DNA of 64,000 nt from an uncultured Alphaproteobacteria bacterium (GTDB lineage Bacteria; Pseudomonadota; Alphaproteobacteria; Rs-D84): assembly GCA_946625925.1 (NCBI GenBank), contig CAMOTP010000001.1, forward strand, positions 7,179 through 71,178. The letters are read 5' to 3'. The notes beneath the pieces were generated by a model. That model did not search any database and had not been told where the DNA came from. It saw nothing but the letters and a program-made list of their open reading frames with translations. Made by a program: the position numbers and the translations under genes. Below, piece by piece: positions 1 to 8,796 of this stretch. Numbering within the stretch: the first letter of the stretch is position 1; every line of letters begins with the position of its first letter.

Positions 1-32
1 CGTGTTTTAGAATTTATGAAAGCTGAATGATT

Positions 33-1107
33 TTATTCGCATTGTTGCAGATATGATAACATAAAATCATCTAAATCACCATCCAATACAGCATTTGAAT
101 CTGTTTTTTCAACATTTGTTCGGACGTCTTTGACCAGTTGATATGGATATAAAACATAATTTCTGATTTGACTGCCCCATTCAATTTTTTTCTGGGCGGC
201 CTTGGCAGCGTTTTCTTCGGCTTCGCGTTTTTTTAATTCCAGTTCGTACAGGCGGCTACGTAAAATTTTCATAGCCATATCTTTGTTTTGAAATTGGCTG
301 CGTTCATTTTGGCATGTGACCACAGTGTTTGTTGGAATGTGTGTTATGCGAACGGCACTGTCGGTTTTGTTAACATGTTGTCCGCCAGCACCCGATGAAC
401 GATATGTATCGATGCGTAAGTCTTTTTCATTTATTTCTATTTCAATGGAATCATCAACATCGGGCCATACATCAACAGAAGCAAAACTGGTTTGTCTTTT
501 GCCGTTTGCATTAAAAGGTGAAATTCTGACCAATCTGTGAACACCAATTTCTGATTTCAGCCAACCATATGCTTTGTCACCATCTATTTTGAAAGTGATA
601 CTTTTTATACCAGCAACATCACCTGGGTGCTCGTCTATAACCTCGCACGAATAATTATGACGTTCTGCCCAACGGGTGTACATACGTGCCAACATTTGTG
701 CCCAATCTTGGGCTTCGGTTCCACCGGCACCGGCCTGGATAAATAAAAATGCGTTATTGGTGTCGTTTGCCCCATGAAACAATGTGATAAATTTTGCCTG
801 TTTTGCGCGTGTTGCCAAAGTGTCAATTGCACTGACTATGTCAGGGTCATCTGGGGCCAATTGATATAAATCTATTAAATTTTGATAGTCTGATTCCAGG
901 GATTTAAAATCAGATAATGTTTTTTCTAGGTTTGATTTCTTTTGTAATAATTTTTTTGCGGCATCTGGATCGTCCCATAATTTTTCGTCACCAACTTGTT
1001 CGTCCAGATTTGCTATTTCTGATGCCATTTTTTCAGGGTCAAAGAAACCCCCTTACGGCAGAAATGTCGTTTTCAATTTCGGACAAGATTTCGTTTTGTA
1101 TTAACAT
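33..1107 (-). CDS. prfB: Peptide chain release factor 2, with programmed +1 frameshift
   Basis: RF2 reads UAA and UGA stop codons and triggers peptide release on the ribosome. The main frame carries the family marks: the SPF codon-recognition motif (about residues 196-198 of the 357-residue product) and the GGQ catalytic motif (about 241-243). Translation starts at the ATG at 1107 and runs 22 codons to CTT at 1044-1042, where an in-frame TGA (1041-1039) stops it. A +1 slip over CTT-T continues as Asp-Pro-Glu-Lys into the long frame. An AGGGGG internal Shine-Dalgarno-like sequence lies just upstream, as in other bacterial prfB genes. The full length, about 357 residues, matches the family. Starting at the downstream ATG at 1028 would lose 26 N-terminal residues and is unlikely. 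prmC, which methylates the GGQ glutamine, lies at 21.9 kb. The gene ends in TAA. Confidence 0.96.
1038..1053 (-). promoter_or_regulatory. prfB +1 programmed frameshift site
   Basis: On the minus strand the sequence reads AGG GGG TTT CTT TGA C. It combines an SD-like AGGGGG, a short spacer, the slippery CTT and the TGA followed by C. This is almost identical to the well-known E. coli site (AGGGGGTATCTTTGAC). When RF2 is scarce, slow termination at TGA favours the +1 slip, so RF2 controls its own synthesis. Confidence 0.95.
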
Positions 1108-1149
1108 GTTTTTTATATTAGCAATTTGGTTTTACAAATCAATAAATAA

Positions 1150-1178
1150 TTGCATTATGTCGATAAATATGATAAAAT
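1150..1178 (+). promoter_or_regulatory. Putative sigma70-type promoter for the secreted protein gene
   Basis: TTGCAT (1150-1155) and TAAAAT (1173-1178) are separated by 17 bp, ahead of an AGAGAGAGG ribosome binding site and the ATG at 1202. It lies between the divergent prfB start and this gene. Confidence 0.55.
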
Positions 1179-1201
1179 TTTTCTTAAGAGAGAGGCTGTT
1201 T

Positions 1202-2452
1202 ATGAAAAACATCATTGCTTTTTGTGGCTTGTTGAGTGTTGTATTGTGCGGTGGCAGTGCGTATGCGGTGTCTGCGGGTGCTGTGTCTGGGAGTGAGGCA
1301 AACCGTGGCGGTATGTTGATTTCTAATCCGTCAACAACAGGCAATCGTGGTATGCAGGGTTTTGCTGATTCTTATAGACAAAATCAAGTTGCTAATTATT
1401 ATATGAATACCCAGTTGGATGTTGGAACTGCATGCAGTGAACGTATTATGAAGTGCCTGACGGAATATTGTGATGGTACAACAGTTACGGCAGGAATAAT
1501 TCAAGGACGTTGTGCATATACTACGGAAACAGAGTTATATAATTATGCTTTGTTGTGTTTACAGAAAGATAATTCCCAATTATTGCCACAGTATAATGTG
1601 AATACGAAAAGTAGTGCAGGTGCGATGAATACTGCTGCGCGTTTGTGTCCACCTTATGTTCAACAAAATTTGATGTCTTTCCTGTCTATGTCGAATATGG
1701 CAACACAGTTATCTAAATCCCATTCTGATTTGTGTATAAAAAGACGTCAAGAATTAGAGGCGGCTATGGCGTGTCATTCTGTTGCGTTGGCGTATGGAAA
1801 TGATACGACCAGTAAATTAACCAGCCAATTAACAGATTATTGCGGTTCTGGTGTGCCAGGTGGATCCGCAGAAATGGTGACACGTTTTGTTAATGCTGGT
1901 AATGTTGGTGCAAATGTTTGGGGGTGGGCAGAAAAAGTTGTTGGTTTGGATGTTAATTCCAAGGGTGCTGATTGGCAATCTGCAATGGATAATGTTTTGG
2001 CAGGTTATGCTAATCGTATGAATTTGGCTTGTGGTGATAATTTACAAATAAACCCCAGTTCTGCAACCGTTTCTACAACAGGAACAGCAGGATTGTTGGT
2101 TGCTGCTTCTTTGTTGACAGATGCTAAATTCCCTGATGCTGTGAATGTGGCTAATAATGCAATACAGCCCAGCGGTTATTCAAGTTTTTGGATGGAAGTT
2201 TTGTCTAATGCAGATTTGTTAAATCAAGAAACGGCAAAGCAGGTTGTTTTTGCAGGTTTGGGTAATTCACCGTTGACAACAAATGCTTTCTTGACCAGTG
2301 CACAAATGTCACAAATGCAAGAGGCTTATAAGAAGGGCACCAAGGTGTTTATTATAAAGGATGCTACGCGTTGTTTTGTGATTCCGGTTCAGACCTTGAC
2401 TGATGCGGAAACAACAATGGTTGCAACGCAATTTTCTCATTGCAGAAAATAA
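1202..2452 (+). CDS. Secreted cysteine-containing protein of unknown function
   Basis: I do not recognise the family. The 416-residue product begins with a clear type I signal peptide (Lys at residue 2, a hydrophobic core, and a likely cut after Ala-Tyr-Ala near residue 22), so it should be exported to the periplasm or outer surface. The mature part is rich in Ser, Thr, Asn and Ala and has scattered cysteines, including a CLTEYC cluster near residue 80, suggesting disulphides. The start at 1202 is preferred because it follows AGAGAGAGG and gives the signal peptide; the frame is open further upstream, but that would run into the prfB region. A strong terminator follows, so it is probably monocistronic. 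The sequence gives no catalytic motif. Confidence 0.8.
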   Translation: MKNIIAFCGLLSVVLCGGSAYAVSAGAVSGSEANRGGMLISNPSTTGNRGMQGFADSYRQNQVANYYMNTQLDVGTACSERIMKCLTEYCDGTTVTAGIIQGRCAYTTETELYNYALLCLQKDNSQLLPQYNVNTKSSAGAMNTAARLCPPYVQQNLMSFLSMSNMATQLSKSHSDLCIKRRQELEAAMACHSVALAYGNDTTSKLTSQLTDYCGSGVPGGSAEMVTRFVNAGNVGANVWGWAEKVVGLDVNSKGADWQSAMDNVLAGYANRMNLACGDNLQINPSSATVSTTGTAGLLVAASLLTDAKFPDAVNVANNAIQPSGYSSFWMEVLSNADLLNQETAKQVVFAGLGNSPLTTNAFLTSAQMSQMQEAYKKGTKVFIIKDATRCFVIPVQTLTDAETTMVATQFSHCRK

Positions 2453-2468
2453 ATAATAGCTTATTTTG

Positions 2469-2496
2469 CACCGTCCAATATGGACGGTGTTTTTTT
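2469..2496 (+). terminator. Rho-independent terminator
   Basis: CACCGTCC and GGACGGTG form a perfect 8-bp stem with a 5-nt loop, followed by seven T. It ends the transcript of the secreted protein gene. Confidence 0.9.
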
Positions 2497-2506
2497 ATGT
2501 GTGTGC

Positions 2507-2535
2507 TTGTTTTTTTATGTGAATTTTGGTATAAT
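2507..2535 (+). promoter_or_regulatory. Promoter of the amidase gene, very close to its start codon
   Basis: TTGTTT (2507-2512), a 17-bp spacer and TATAAT (2530-2535). The expected transcription start, about seven bases further on, lies only about three bases before the ATG at 2545. The mRNA is therefore predicted to be almost leaderless, and no Shine-Dalgarno sequence is seen. Confidence 0.7.
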
Positions 2536-2544
2536 GTATTTGTT

Positions 2545-3693
2545 ATGAAATTATCTAGGCGTGATGTTTTAAAGATATCAGGTGTTGGATTTGTGGCGAT
2601 GTCTATGTTGCCACGCGTGGCTTTCGCGTCACGAAATTCTGTTTTGTCGTTGCGTACAGGTGTTCAACCAAATGGAAAAACGCGTTTGGTTATTGAAACA
2701 TCTGGACGACCATCATATGATATTTCGTATCCACAAAATCAATTAGTTATTTCTTTGGCTAATACATCTGTTGGTGGTGTCAGTCCAAAATTATCTGGGG
2801 ATACGTTGATAAAAAATTTGACCCAGGTGCAAAATGGGGACAAGTTAAATATTGTTGCTGATTTGCGTCGTAGTATTGCACCAATTGATAAATCCCAGGT
2901 TATGATTTTGTCGCCCAATGGTGATAATGAATATCGTTTGGTTTTTGATTTCGTTGCGGGTGCATCAAATACTGTATCAAATGGAACAACTGCGTCGGTG
3001 GCAAATCAGCCAGCAAAAAAATATGTTATTGTGATTGATGCAGGACATGGTGGCAAGGACCCTGGATGTATTGGTAAGGGTGGAACACGCGAAAAAGTGG
3101 TTGTGTTATCTGTTGCCAAGAAATTAAAAAAGGAATTGGATGCGATTGGTTTTAAAACGTATTTGACACGCAGTGGCGATACGTTTTTAAAGTTGGCAGA
3201 AAGGGCGGAAATTGCAGAAAAACGTCATGCAGATTTATTCTTGTCTTTGCATGCTAATGCAAACCCCAGTCGTTCTACGAAAGGCTATTCTGTGTATACT
3301 TTGTCAGAAAAAGCCTCTGACGAAGAAGCACAAAAATTGGCGGAAACAGAAAATGCGGTTGATAAAATCGGTGTTTCTGGTTTTTCTGAATTTTCTAAAG
3401 AAATTCGTGTTGCATTATCTGCTTTGCAACAACGTGCTGTGGCCGAGTTGTCAGAAGAGTATGCGGCTGATTGTGCACGGGCAATGGATAATGCATCAAT
3501 AGATAGGTTGCCGGGGCCCAGTATTCGTCATGCACCATTTGCGGTGTTGCGTTCTACGGTACCAGGTGCCTTGATAGAGTTGGGACATTTGTCTAATGCA
3601 GCAGAAGAAAAGTTGCTGAAATCTGATACGCATCAGAATAAATTAGTTAGGGCTATTGTAAAATCTGTAAAAAATTACAATTTTGATGTTTAG
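2545..3693 (+). CDS. amiC: N-acetylmuramoyl-L-alanine amidase (AmiA/B/C type)
   Basis: A zinc amidase that cuts the bond between MurNAc and the L-Ala of peptidoglycan stem peptides, used in cell separation. The N-terminus has a twin-arginine signal (S-R-R-D-V-L-K near residue 4, then a hydrophobic stretch to AFA), as in E. coli AmiC, so it is likely exported folded through Tat. An AMIN-like beta domain spans roughly residues 30-140, and the Amidase_3 domain starts near 162. Zinc ligands and catalytic residues are visible: His168 in DAGHGG, Glu183, His236 in SLHAN, and the late Glu345 in LIELGH. The 382-residue length fits. The start at 2545 is chosen because it gives the Tat signal and follows a good promoter. 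The exact paralog (A, B or C) is uncertain. Confidence 0.9.
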   Translation: MKLSRRDVLKISGVGFVAMSMLPRVAFASRNSVLSLRTGVQPNGKTRLVIETSGRPSYDISYPQNQLVISLANTSVGGVSPKLSGDTLIKNLTQVQNGDKLNIVADLRRSIAPIDKSQVMILSPNGDNEYRLVFDFVAGASNTVSNGTTASVANQPAKKYVIVIDAGHGGKDPGCIGKGGTREKVVVLSVAKKLKKELDAIGFKTYLTRSGDTFLKLAERAEIAEKRHADLFLSLHANANPSRSTKGYSVYTLSEKASDEEAQKLAETENAVDKIGVSGFSEFSKEIRVALSALQQRAVAELSEEYAADCARAMDNASIDRLPGPSIRHAPFAVLRSTVPGALIELGHLSNAAEEKLLKSDTHQNKLVRAIVKSVKNYNFDV

Positions 3694-3696
3694 TTG

Positions 3697-3724
3697 TTGA
3701 AAAATAAAAGAAAGTATATATAAT
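3697..3724 (+). promoter_or_regulatory. Promoter of tRNA-Ser
   Basis: TTGAAA (3697-3702), a 16-bp spacer and TATAAT (3719-3724), placing transcription start about five bases before the tRNA. Confidence 0.75.
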
Positions 3725-3735
3725 TCCGCCTATAC

Positions 3736-3826
3736 GGAGATGTGGCAGAGCTGGTTGAATGCGCGCGACTCGAAATCGCGTATACGGGCGACCGTATCGG
3801 GGGTTCGAACCCCTCCATCTCCGCCA
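3736..3826 (+). tRNA. tRNA-Ser (anticodon CGA)
   Basis: The acceptor strands GGAGATG and CATCTCC pair perfectly. The anticodon loop CTCGAAA presents CGA, decoding UCG. The long variable arm (TATACGGGCGACCGTAT region) is typical of type II serine tRNAs, the T-loop is GGTTCGAAC, and CCA is encoded at 3824-3826. Confidence 0.97.
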
Positions 3827-3845
3827 GAGTTAAAATTATAAAAAT

Positions 3846-3867
3846 GCACGCACAGTCGTGTTTTTTT
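3846..3867 (+). terminator. Putative terminator after tRNA-Ser
   Basis: A short CACG/CGTG stem with a six-base loop is followed by seven T. The stem is weak but well placed. Confidence 0.55.
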
Positions 3868-3943
3868 ATTGGTTTTTGGCTTGCTTTGGTGGGTAAAAAA
3901 ATTTAAGATGTGTCTTGGTAAGTATCAAGGTTAGGGGAATATT

Positions 3944-6900
3944 ATGGCTAATTTAATTGTTGATGGTAATTGGGCTGCGGCAGATGTCGCGTATCGTTGT
4001 GTGGATTTTGCTGCAATTTATCCTATTACACCCAGTAGCACAATGGGCGAATTGGCGGATGCTTGGTCTTTTCAGCATAAAAAGAATATTTGGGGTGCGA
4101 TTCCACAAATTATAGAAATGGAATCCGAAGGCGGTGCCGCTGGGGCAATGCATGGTGCATTGCAGATGGGAACATTGGCAACAACATTTACCGCTTCCCA
4201 GGGGTTATTATTGATGATTCCAAACATGTATAAAATTGCAGGTGAACAAACGCCCTTTGTTATGCATGTTGCAGCACGTGCGTTGGCAACACATGCGTTG
4301 TCTATATTTGGTGATCACAGTGATGTTATGTCTGTGCGTTCAACAGGTTTCGCAATGCTGTCCAGTCATAATGTTCAACAAGCACATGATTTGGCTGCGG
4401 TTGCGCATGCCGCGACATTGCGTGCACGTGTCCCATTTTTGCATTTTTTTGATGGGTTCCGTACCAGTCACGAAGAATCCAGATTATCAAGAATTGAAGA
4501 TGATGTGTTGCGTAAGTTGATTCCTGATAATTTGGTGCTGGAAAATCGTGCGCGTGGTATGTCTCCTGAACATCCTACTATTCGTGGAACTGCGCAAAAT
4601 CCCGATGTGTATTTCCAAGGACGTGAAGCAGTGAATCCTTTGTATCAAAATTTACCTGAAATTGTACAAAAGTGTATGGACGAATTGGCAGATGCCACAG
4701 GTCGTTCGTATCATTTGGTTGATTATGTAGGTGATAAAAATGCAAAATTTGTTGTTGTTGCTATGGGCAGTGCATGTGAAACAATTGAAGAAACTTTGCC
4801 GTATTTACCAAAAAAATGTGGCTTGTTAAAAATTCATTTATTCCGTCCGTTCCCAACAGATGCGTTTTTATCAGTGTTGCCAAAAACGGTTAAACAAATT
4901 GCTGTTTTGGACAGAACAAAAGAACCGGGGGCAATCGGTGAACCGTTGTATCAAGATGTGGCCAGTATCGTGGACAAGGGTGTTTCTGTGTTTGGTGGAC
5001 GTTATGGTTTGGGCAGTAAAGAATTTGCACCACGTGATGTCAAGGCTATTTATGAAAATATGATTATGGGAACATTGCATCATAATTTTACTGTTGGTAT
5101 TGAAGATGATTTGACGGGATTATCATTAAAAACAGATGCGATGTTTGCTATTGAAAATAAAGATGTTAAAACAGCATTGTTGTATGGAATCGGATCGGAT
5201 GGAACAGTTGGTGCCGTTAAAAATATAGTAAAAATTGTGGGTGAAAATTCAGATTTGTATCCACAATCATATGCCGTTTATGATTCTAAGAAATCTGGTG
5301 GGTTGACGGCTTCACATATTCGTTTTTCAAATGCACCAATTAAAAGTCAATATTTGGTTGAAACGGCTGATTTTATTGGTGTGTCTAATTTTATGATTGC
5401 ACAGCGGTTTGATGTTTTTCGTGCTTTGCGTGCTGGTGGAATTGTGATGATAAATACATCCAAAACCCCAGATGTTGCATTTGCAAATTTACCACGTGAA
5501 TCCCAAGAACAGTTGATGCGTTTGCGTGCACGTGTGTATTTCTTGGATGCAAATGCGGCAGCAGCAGAATTGGGGTTGGGAAATCGTATAAACACATTCA
5601 TTATGATTAATTTCTTTAATTTAATGAAAATTGTTGATCCTAAAATTGCGGCTGATGCAGCAAAAGATGCTATTGAAAAAACATATAAAAAGAAAGGTAT
5701 GGATGTTGTTCAGGCTAATTGGGCAGCTGTGGATATGGCGTCTAAATATTTAACAGAATATAAATTGCCTTCCTCGGTTTCAAATTTTGCACCTGACTTT
5801 ATTCCTGCTATGACGGCTGATGCACCTGCCGAGATTGCAGGAACATTGGGCGAAATGGCATCTGGACGTGGTGATGATATTCCTGTGTCGCGTTTTCGTA
5901 CAGGGGGATTGTTTGCCGCAGGACAGTATCCGGTTGGAACGTCTAAATATGAAAAACGTGGTATTTCGGAACGTGTTGCCAGTTGCGATTTATCATTATG
6001 CGCACAATGTGGTAAATGTTCTATGTTGTGTCCACATGCGGCTATTCGTATCAAGGTTATGACAGAGAAAGAGGCCGAGGCAGCACGTGCAGATGGTGTT
6101 ATTGTGGTACCTATGAAAACACCTGAATTGGGTGCCAATATGTATTATACATTAAATATTTCACCAGCAGATTGTACAGGGTGTTCTGTGTGTGTGAAAA
6201 ATTGTCCTGTTCATGCGTTATCTATGGTTAATGCGGCCGATGATGTGGATGCACAAAAACGTTTTGATGCTGCACAGAAAATACCGGATATTGCACGTGA
6301 AAAATTGAATTTGAATATACCAAAACATATTGAATTGTTACCGCATTATTTTGAATTTCCTGGTGCATGTGCGGGTTGCGGTGAAACACCATATATAAAA
6401 TTGTTGGCACATTTATTCGGGGATAGAATGATTGTTGCTAATGCGACGGGTTGTTCATCGATTTATGGTGCTAATTTACCGACAACGCCTTGGACAACAG
6501 ATGCAGATGGTCGTGGACCAGCGTGGTCGAATTCTTTGTTCGAAGATAATGCAGAATATGGATTGGGAATGCGAATTGCTTTGAATCAAAGACGCGATAA
6601 TTTGTATAGTTTGTTGCGCGAGTTAGAAATTCCTGATGTTGATGAAATATTTGCAGAACAAGATATAACTAAACAACGGGAAAATGAAAAGAATTTACGC
6701 GAATATTTGGCAAAGAATAATAGTGATAGGGCACGATTAGCGGAAAGTTTGCTGGATGCTGTTGTTGATAAATCTTTGTGGATTGTTGGTGGTGATGGTT
6801 GGGCATATGATATCGGTTATGGTGGTTTGGATCATATTTTACATAGTGGTGAAAATGTAAATATATTGATTTTAGATACCGAAGGTTATTCCAATACAGG

Positions 6901-7435
6901 CGGTCAGCAATCCAAGGCGACTCCGTTTGGTGCGTCTATGAAATTTGCAATTGGCGGTAAAGATCATGCCAAGAAAGATTTAGGTATGATTGCAATGATG
7001 TCAGGTGCGTATGTTGCTCAAATTGCGCTGGGTGCAAATCAGGCCCAGGCTGTACGTGCCTTGCGTGAGGCAGAAAGTTTTAATGGTCCATCCATAGTGT
7101 TGGCCTATGCACCATGTATTGCACATGGTTTTGCACTGCAAAATGGTCCAGAACATCAACAAAATGTTGTCAAAACGGGGGCCTGGCCGTTATATCGTTT
7201 TGACCCACGTTTGATTGCAGATGGACATTATCCATTAACTATGGATTCAAATACGGATGAGGTTATGCCATTGGCAGATTTTGTAAAAACCGAAAGTCGT
7301 TTTGGTGCAGCGCGTAGCACAAATCCAAACTTTGATAAGTTGATTGAACGTGCCGTTTCTGATAATAAGTACAAGGCCGATTTAAAGAAGTACATAGCAC
7401 ATTTTGCAATGAATAATTCAGAAAATAAGGAATAA
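3944..7435 (+). CDS. nifJ: Pyruvate:ferredoxin (flavodoxin) oxidoreductase
   Basis: This homodimeric enzyme converts pyruvate and CoA to acetyl-CoA and CO2, passing electrons to ferredoxin or flavodoxin; it is typical of anaerobes. At 1163 residues it is the full single-chain type. Domains in order: an N-terminal PFOR core beginning with the YPITPSS signature (about residues 25-31), the gamma/III region, a 2x[4Fe-4S] ferredoxin domain with CxxCxxCxxxCP clusters near 686-697 and 744-754, and a C-terminal TPP-binding region with an isolated Cys pair near 810 and GGDGWAYDIGYGG near 948. A GGGG ribosome site precedes ATG 3944. The zincin gene begins two bases after the stop. Its presence implies low-potential electron metabolism and oxygen sensitivity. 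Confidence 0.97.
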   Translation: MANLIVDGNWAAADVAYRCVDFAAIYPITPSSTMGELADAWSFQHKKNIWGAIPQIIEMESEGGAAGAMHGALQMGTLATTFTASQGLLLMIPNMYKIAGEQTPFVMHVAARALATHALSIFGDHSDVMSVRSTGFAMLSSHNVQQAHDLAAVAHAATLRARVPFLHFFDGFRTSHEESRLSRIEDDVLRKLIPDNLVLENRARGMSPEHPTIRGTAQNPDVYFQGREAVNPLYQNLPEIVQKCMDELADATGRSYHLVDYVGDKNAKFVVVAMGSACETIEETLPYLPKKCGLLKIHLFRPFPTDAFLSVLPKTVKQIAVLDRTKEPGAIGEPLYQDVASIVDKGVSVFGGRYGLGSKEFAPRDVKAIYENMIMGTLHHNFTVGIEDDLTGLSLKTDAMFAIENKDVKTALLYGIGSDGTVGAVKNIVKIVGENSDLYPQSYAVYDSKKSGGLTASHIRFSNAPIKSQYLVETADFIGVSNFMIAQRFDVFRALRAGGIVMINTSKTPDVAFANLPRESQEQLMRLRARVYFLDANAAAAELGLGNRINTFIMINFFNLMKIVDPKIAADAAKDAIEKTYKKKGMDVVQANWAAVDMASKYLTEYKLPSSVSNFAPDFIPAMTADAPAEIAGTLGEMASGRGDDIPVSRFRTGGLFAAGQYPVGTSKYEKRGISERVASCDLSLCAQCGKCSMLCPHAAIRIKVMTEKEAEAARADGVIVVPMKTPELGANMYYTLNISPADCTGCSVCVKNCPVHALSMVNAADDVDAQKRFDAAQKIPDIAREKLNLNIPKHIELLPHYFEFPGACAGCGETPYIKLLAHLFGDRMIVANATGCSSIYGANLPTTPWTTDADGRGPAWSNSLFEDNAEYGLGMRIALNQRRDNLYSLLRELEIPDVDEIFAEQDITKQRENEKNLREYLAKNNSDRARLAESLLDAVVDKSLWIVGGDGWAYDIGYGGLDHILHSGENVNILILDTEGYSNTGGQQSKATPFGASMKFAIGGKDHAKKDLGMIAMMSGAYVAQIALGANQAQAVRALREAESFNGPSIVLAYAPCIAHGFALQNGPEHQQNVVKTGAWPLYRFDPRLIADGHYPLTMDSNTDEVMPLADFVKTESRFGAARSTNPNFDKLIERAVSDNKYKADLKKYIAHFAMNNSENKE

Positions 7436-7436
7436 A

Positions 7437-8300
7437 ATGGATAAGCCACACGATATTTTACGTGAGTATATAGATAAATCAGAGAAACGCGTTGTTATTG
7501 ATGGTGTTTTTTATGCGCGCATGTCACCAGAGATTGCCAAAAACTTTGATGCAGGTGTATATGATTTTATGTTGCAAGAACATAAAAAATGTATCACAGA
7601 ATTGCAAGCAATGAATATAAAATATTTTGCTGGGGCGAAACCGGTGTTTTATATATACATTGTTCCAGATGAAAATTTTATTGAATTATTAAGTTTCCCT
7701 TATAAAGAACGTAAATCTGGTGGGCGGCCTGTTGCTGCATATGATTTTGATAGTTTTAATAGTGCGTATGGAACCAGTCAAAACTTGTTGGCCATTACTG
7801 ACCATGTTGGTAGTATGAAACATGTTAATTTAATACATGAATATGCACATTTAATAGAACAACAGTTTGGATTTCGTGAACAAATGTTTGGTGAAGGTGT
7901 TGCAGAAACAATTCCTTGGTATATATTAGAATATGAAAAATTTGTGCCATTACATGTACAATGTTTACTGGCTATGGAAAAAATATATACGGCGAATGAA
8001 TTGCTGACATCTGTTTCTTTTACAGATACTGTTCCTGAAAAAACTTGTTCTTTTCAACTGTCATACATGTCTTCATATTTATGGGTTAGGGCGGTTATTG
8101 AGCATATTGAATCAAAATTCCAATTATCACGATTTAATGCGGTTCAAAAGTTCTTGGAATTATGTGGTATGTCCAGATATGGTAAACAATGGTTTGTCAT
8201 AGAATTGGCGAATATTATTGGTATGGATGCAGAAAAATTGTTAAGTTCGACAGAATATCAGAGGGCAGTATTGGAAAAAATTAAAAAGGAAGCAAATTAA
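7437..8300 (+). CDS. Putative HExxH zinc metallopeptidase-like protein
   Basis: I do not recognise the family by name. The 287-residue cytoplasmic-looking protein (no signal peptide) has His-Glu-Tyr-Ala-His at residues 134-138, followed about 15-19 residues later by the segment G-E-G-V-A-E (Glu153, Glu157). This arrangement resembles gluzincins, where two histidines and a downstream glutamate bind zinc and the glutamate of HExxH activates water. The rest is not obviously similar to a known peptidase. It starts one base after the nifJ stop and its own stop overlaps the start of the BamE-like gene, so the three are probably co-transcribed. Activity is an inference from the motif alone. Confidence 0.75.
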   Translation: MDKPHDILREYIDKSEKRVVIDGVFYARMSPEIAKNFDAGVYDFMLQEHKKCITELQAMNIKYFAGAKPVFYIYIVPDENFIELLSFPYKERKSGGRPVAAYDFDSFNSAYGTSQNLLAITDHVGSMKHVNLIHEYAHLIEQQFGFREQMFGEGVAETIPWYILEYEKFVPLHVQCLLAMEKIYTANELLTSVSFTDTVPEKTCSFQLSYMSSYLWVRAVIEHIESKFQLSRFNAVQKFLELCGMSRYGKQWFVIELANIIGMDAEKLLSSTEYQRAVLEKIKKEAN

Positions 8301-8731
8301 TGAAAAAATTACTGATTTTAGTTTTAACTTTAATTGTGGCGGCTTGTACTTTCCAGACCAAGCATCGTGGGTATGTTTTCCCAGATGATTTAGAATCCCA
8401 GGTGGCTGGTATAAAAACCACTGCCCAATTACAAGATAAAATTGGTGATCCATTGGCCAAGACTGTTTATGGTGATACCGTTTGGATTTATTATGGTATG
8501 GATGAAAATTATCGTGGTCCTTTGCCACATACATACGATAATAAAACTGTTTTGTTGGCTTGGGTGCGTGGAAATCAGGTCGTCAAAACCCAGATTTTGC
8601 ACGATAAAGATTTGCCAGAAATCACGATGGATGATGATGAAACCCAGATTCCTGCGGCTGTCGAGTTAAATGCAATTCAGGAATTGTTTAATAATATTGG
8701 GCGTTTTTCGCCTGCTGGGATGGGACAATAA
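8300..8731 (+). CDS. bamE: BamE-like outer membrane lipoprotein (SmpA/OmlA family)
   Basis: A 143-residue lipoprotein with a short signal and lipobox V-A-A-C (Cys at about residue 16). It continues with the pattern of BamE: a Gly-Asp-Pro turn after a short helix (about residue 50) and a beta strand reading V-W-I-Y-Y. BamE stabilises the BAM complex that inserts beta-barrels into the outer membrane. The C-terminal part, rich in Asp and Glu, is longer than in E. coli BamE. Its start codon overlaps the preceding stop by one base. The assignment rests on overall pattern, so it is likely but not certain. Confidence 0.72.
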   Translation: MKKLLILVLTLIVAACTFQTKHRGYVFPDDLESQVAGIKTTAQLQDKIGDPLAKTVYGDTVWIYYGMDENYRGPLPHTYDNKTVLLAWVRGNQVVKTQILHDKDLPEITMDDDETQIPAAVELNAIQELFNNIGRFSPAGMGQ

Positions 8732-8750
8732 ACGGAAATTAAACAAAAAT

Positions 8751-8779
8751 TTGTTTTTTCAGTTTTTGTATGATATAAT
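8751..8779 (+). promoter_or_regulatory. Promoter of carD
   Basis: TTGTTT (8751-8756), a 17-bp spacer and TATAAT (8774-8779), preceded by TGA, which makes an extended -10 element. It lies 17 bp before the ATG at 8797. Confidence 0.7.
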
Positions 8780-8796
8780 TTAAGGAAACAGAGAGA

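Noticed and set aside
1039..1041. In-frame TGA near the start of prfB, which could be read as a broken gene
   Set aside because: It is the expected programmed frameshift site with all its parts, and the downstream frame is intact and full length.
5710..6138. Long antisense frame inside nifJ
   Set aside because: It is a shadow of the strongly conserved nifJ frame, with no recognisable protein features or ribosome site.
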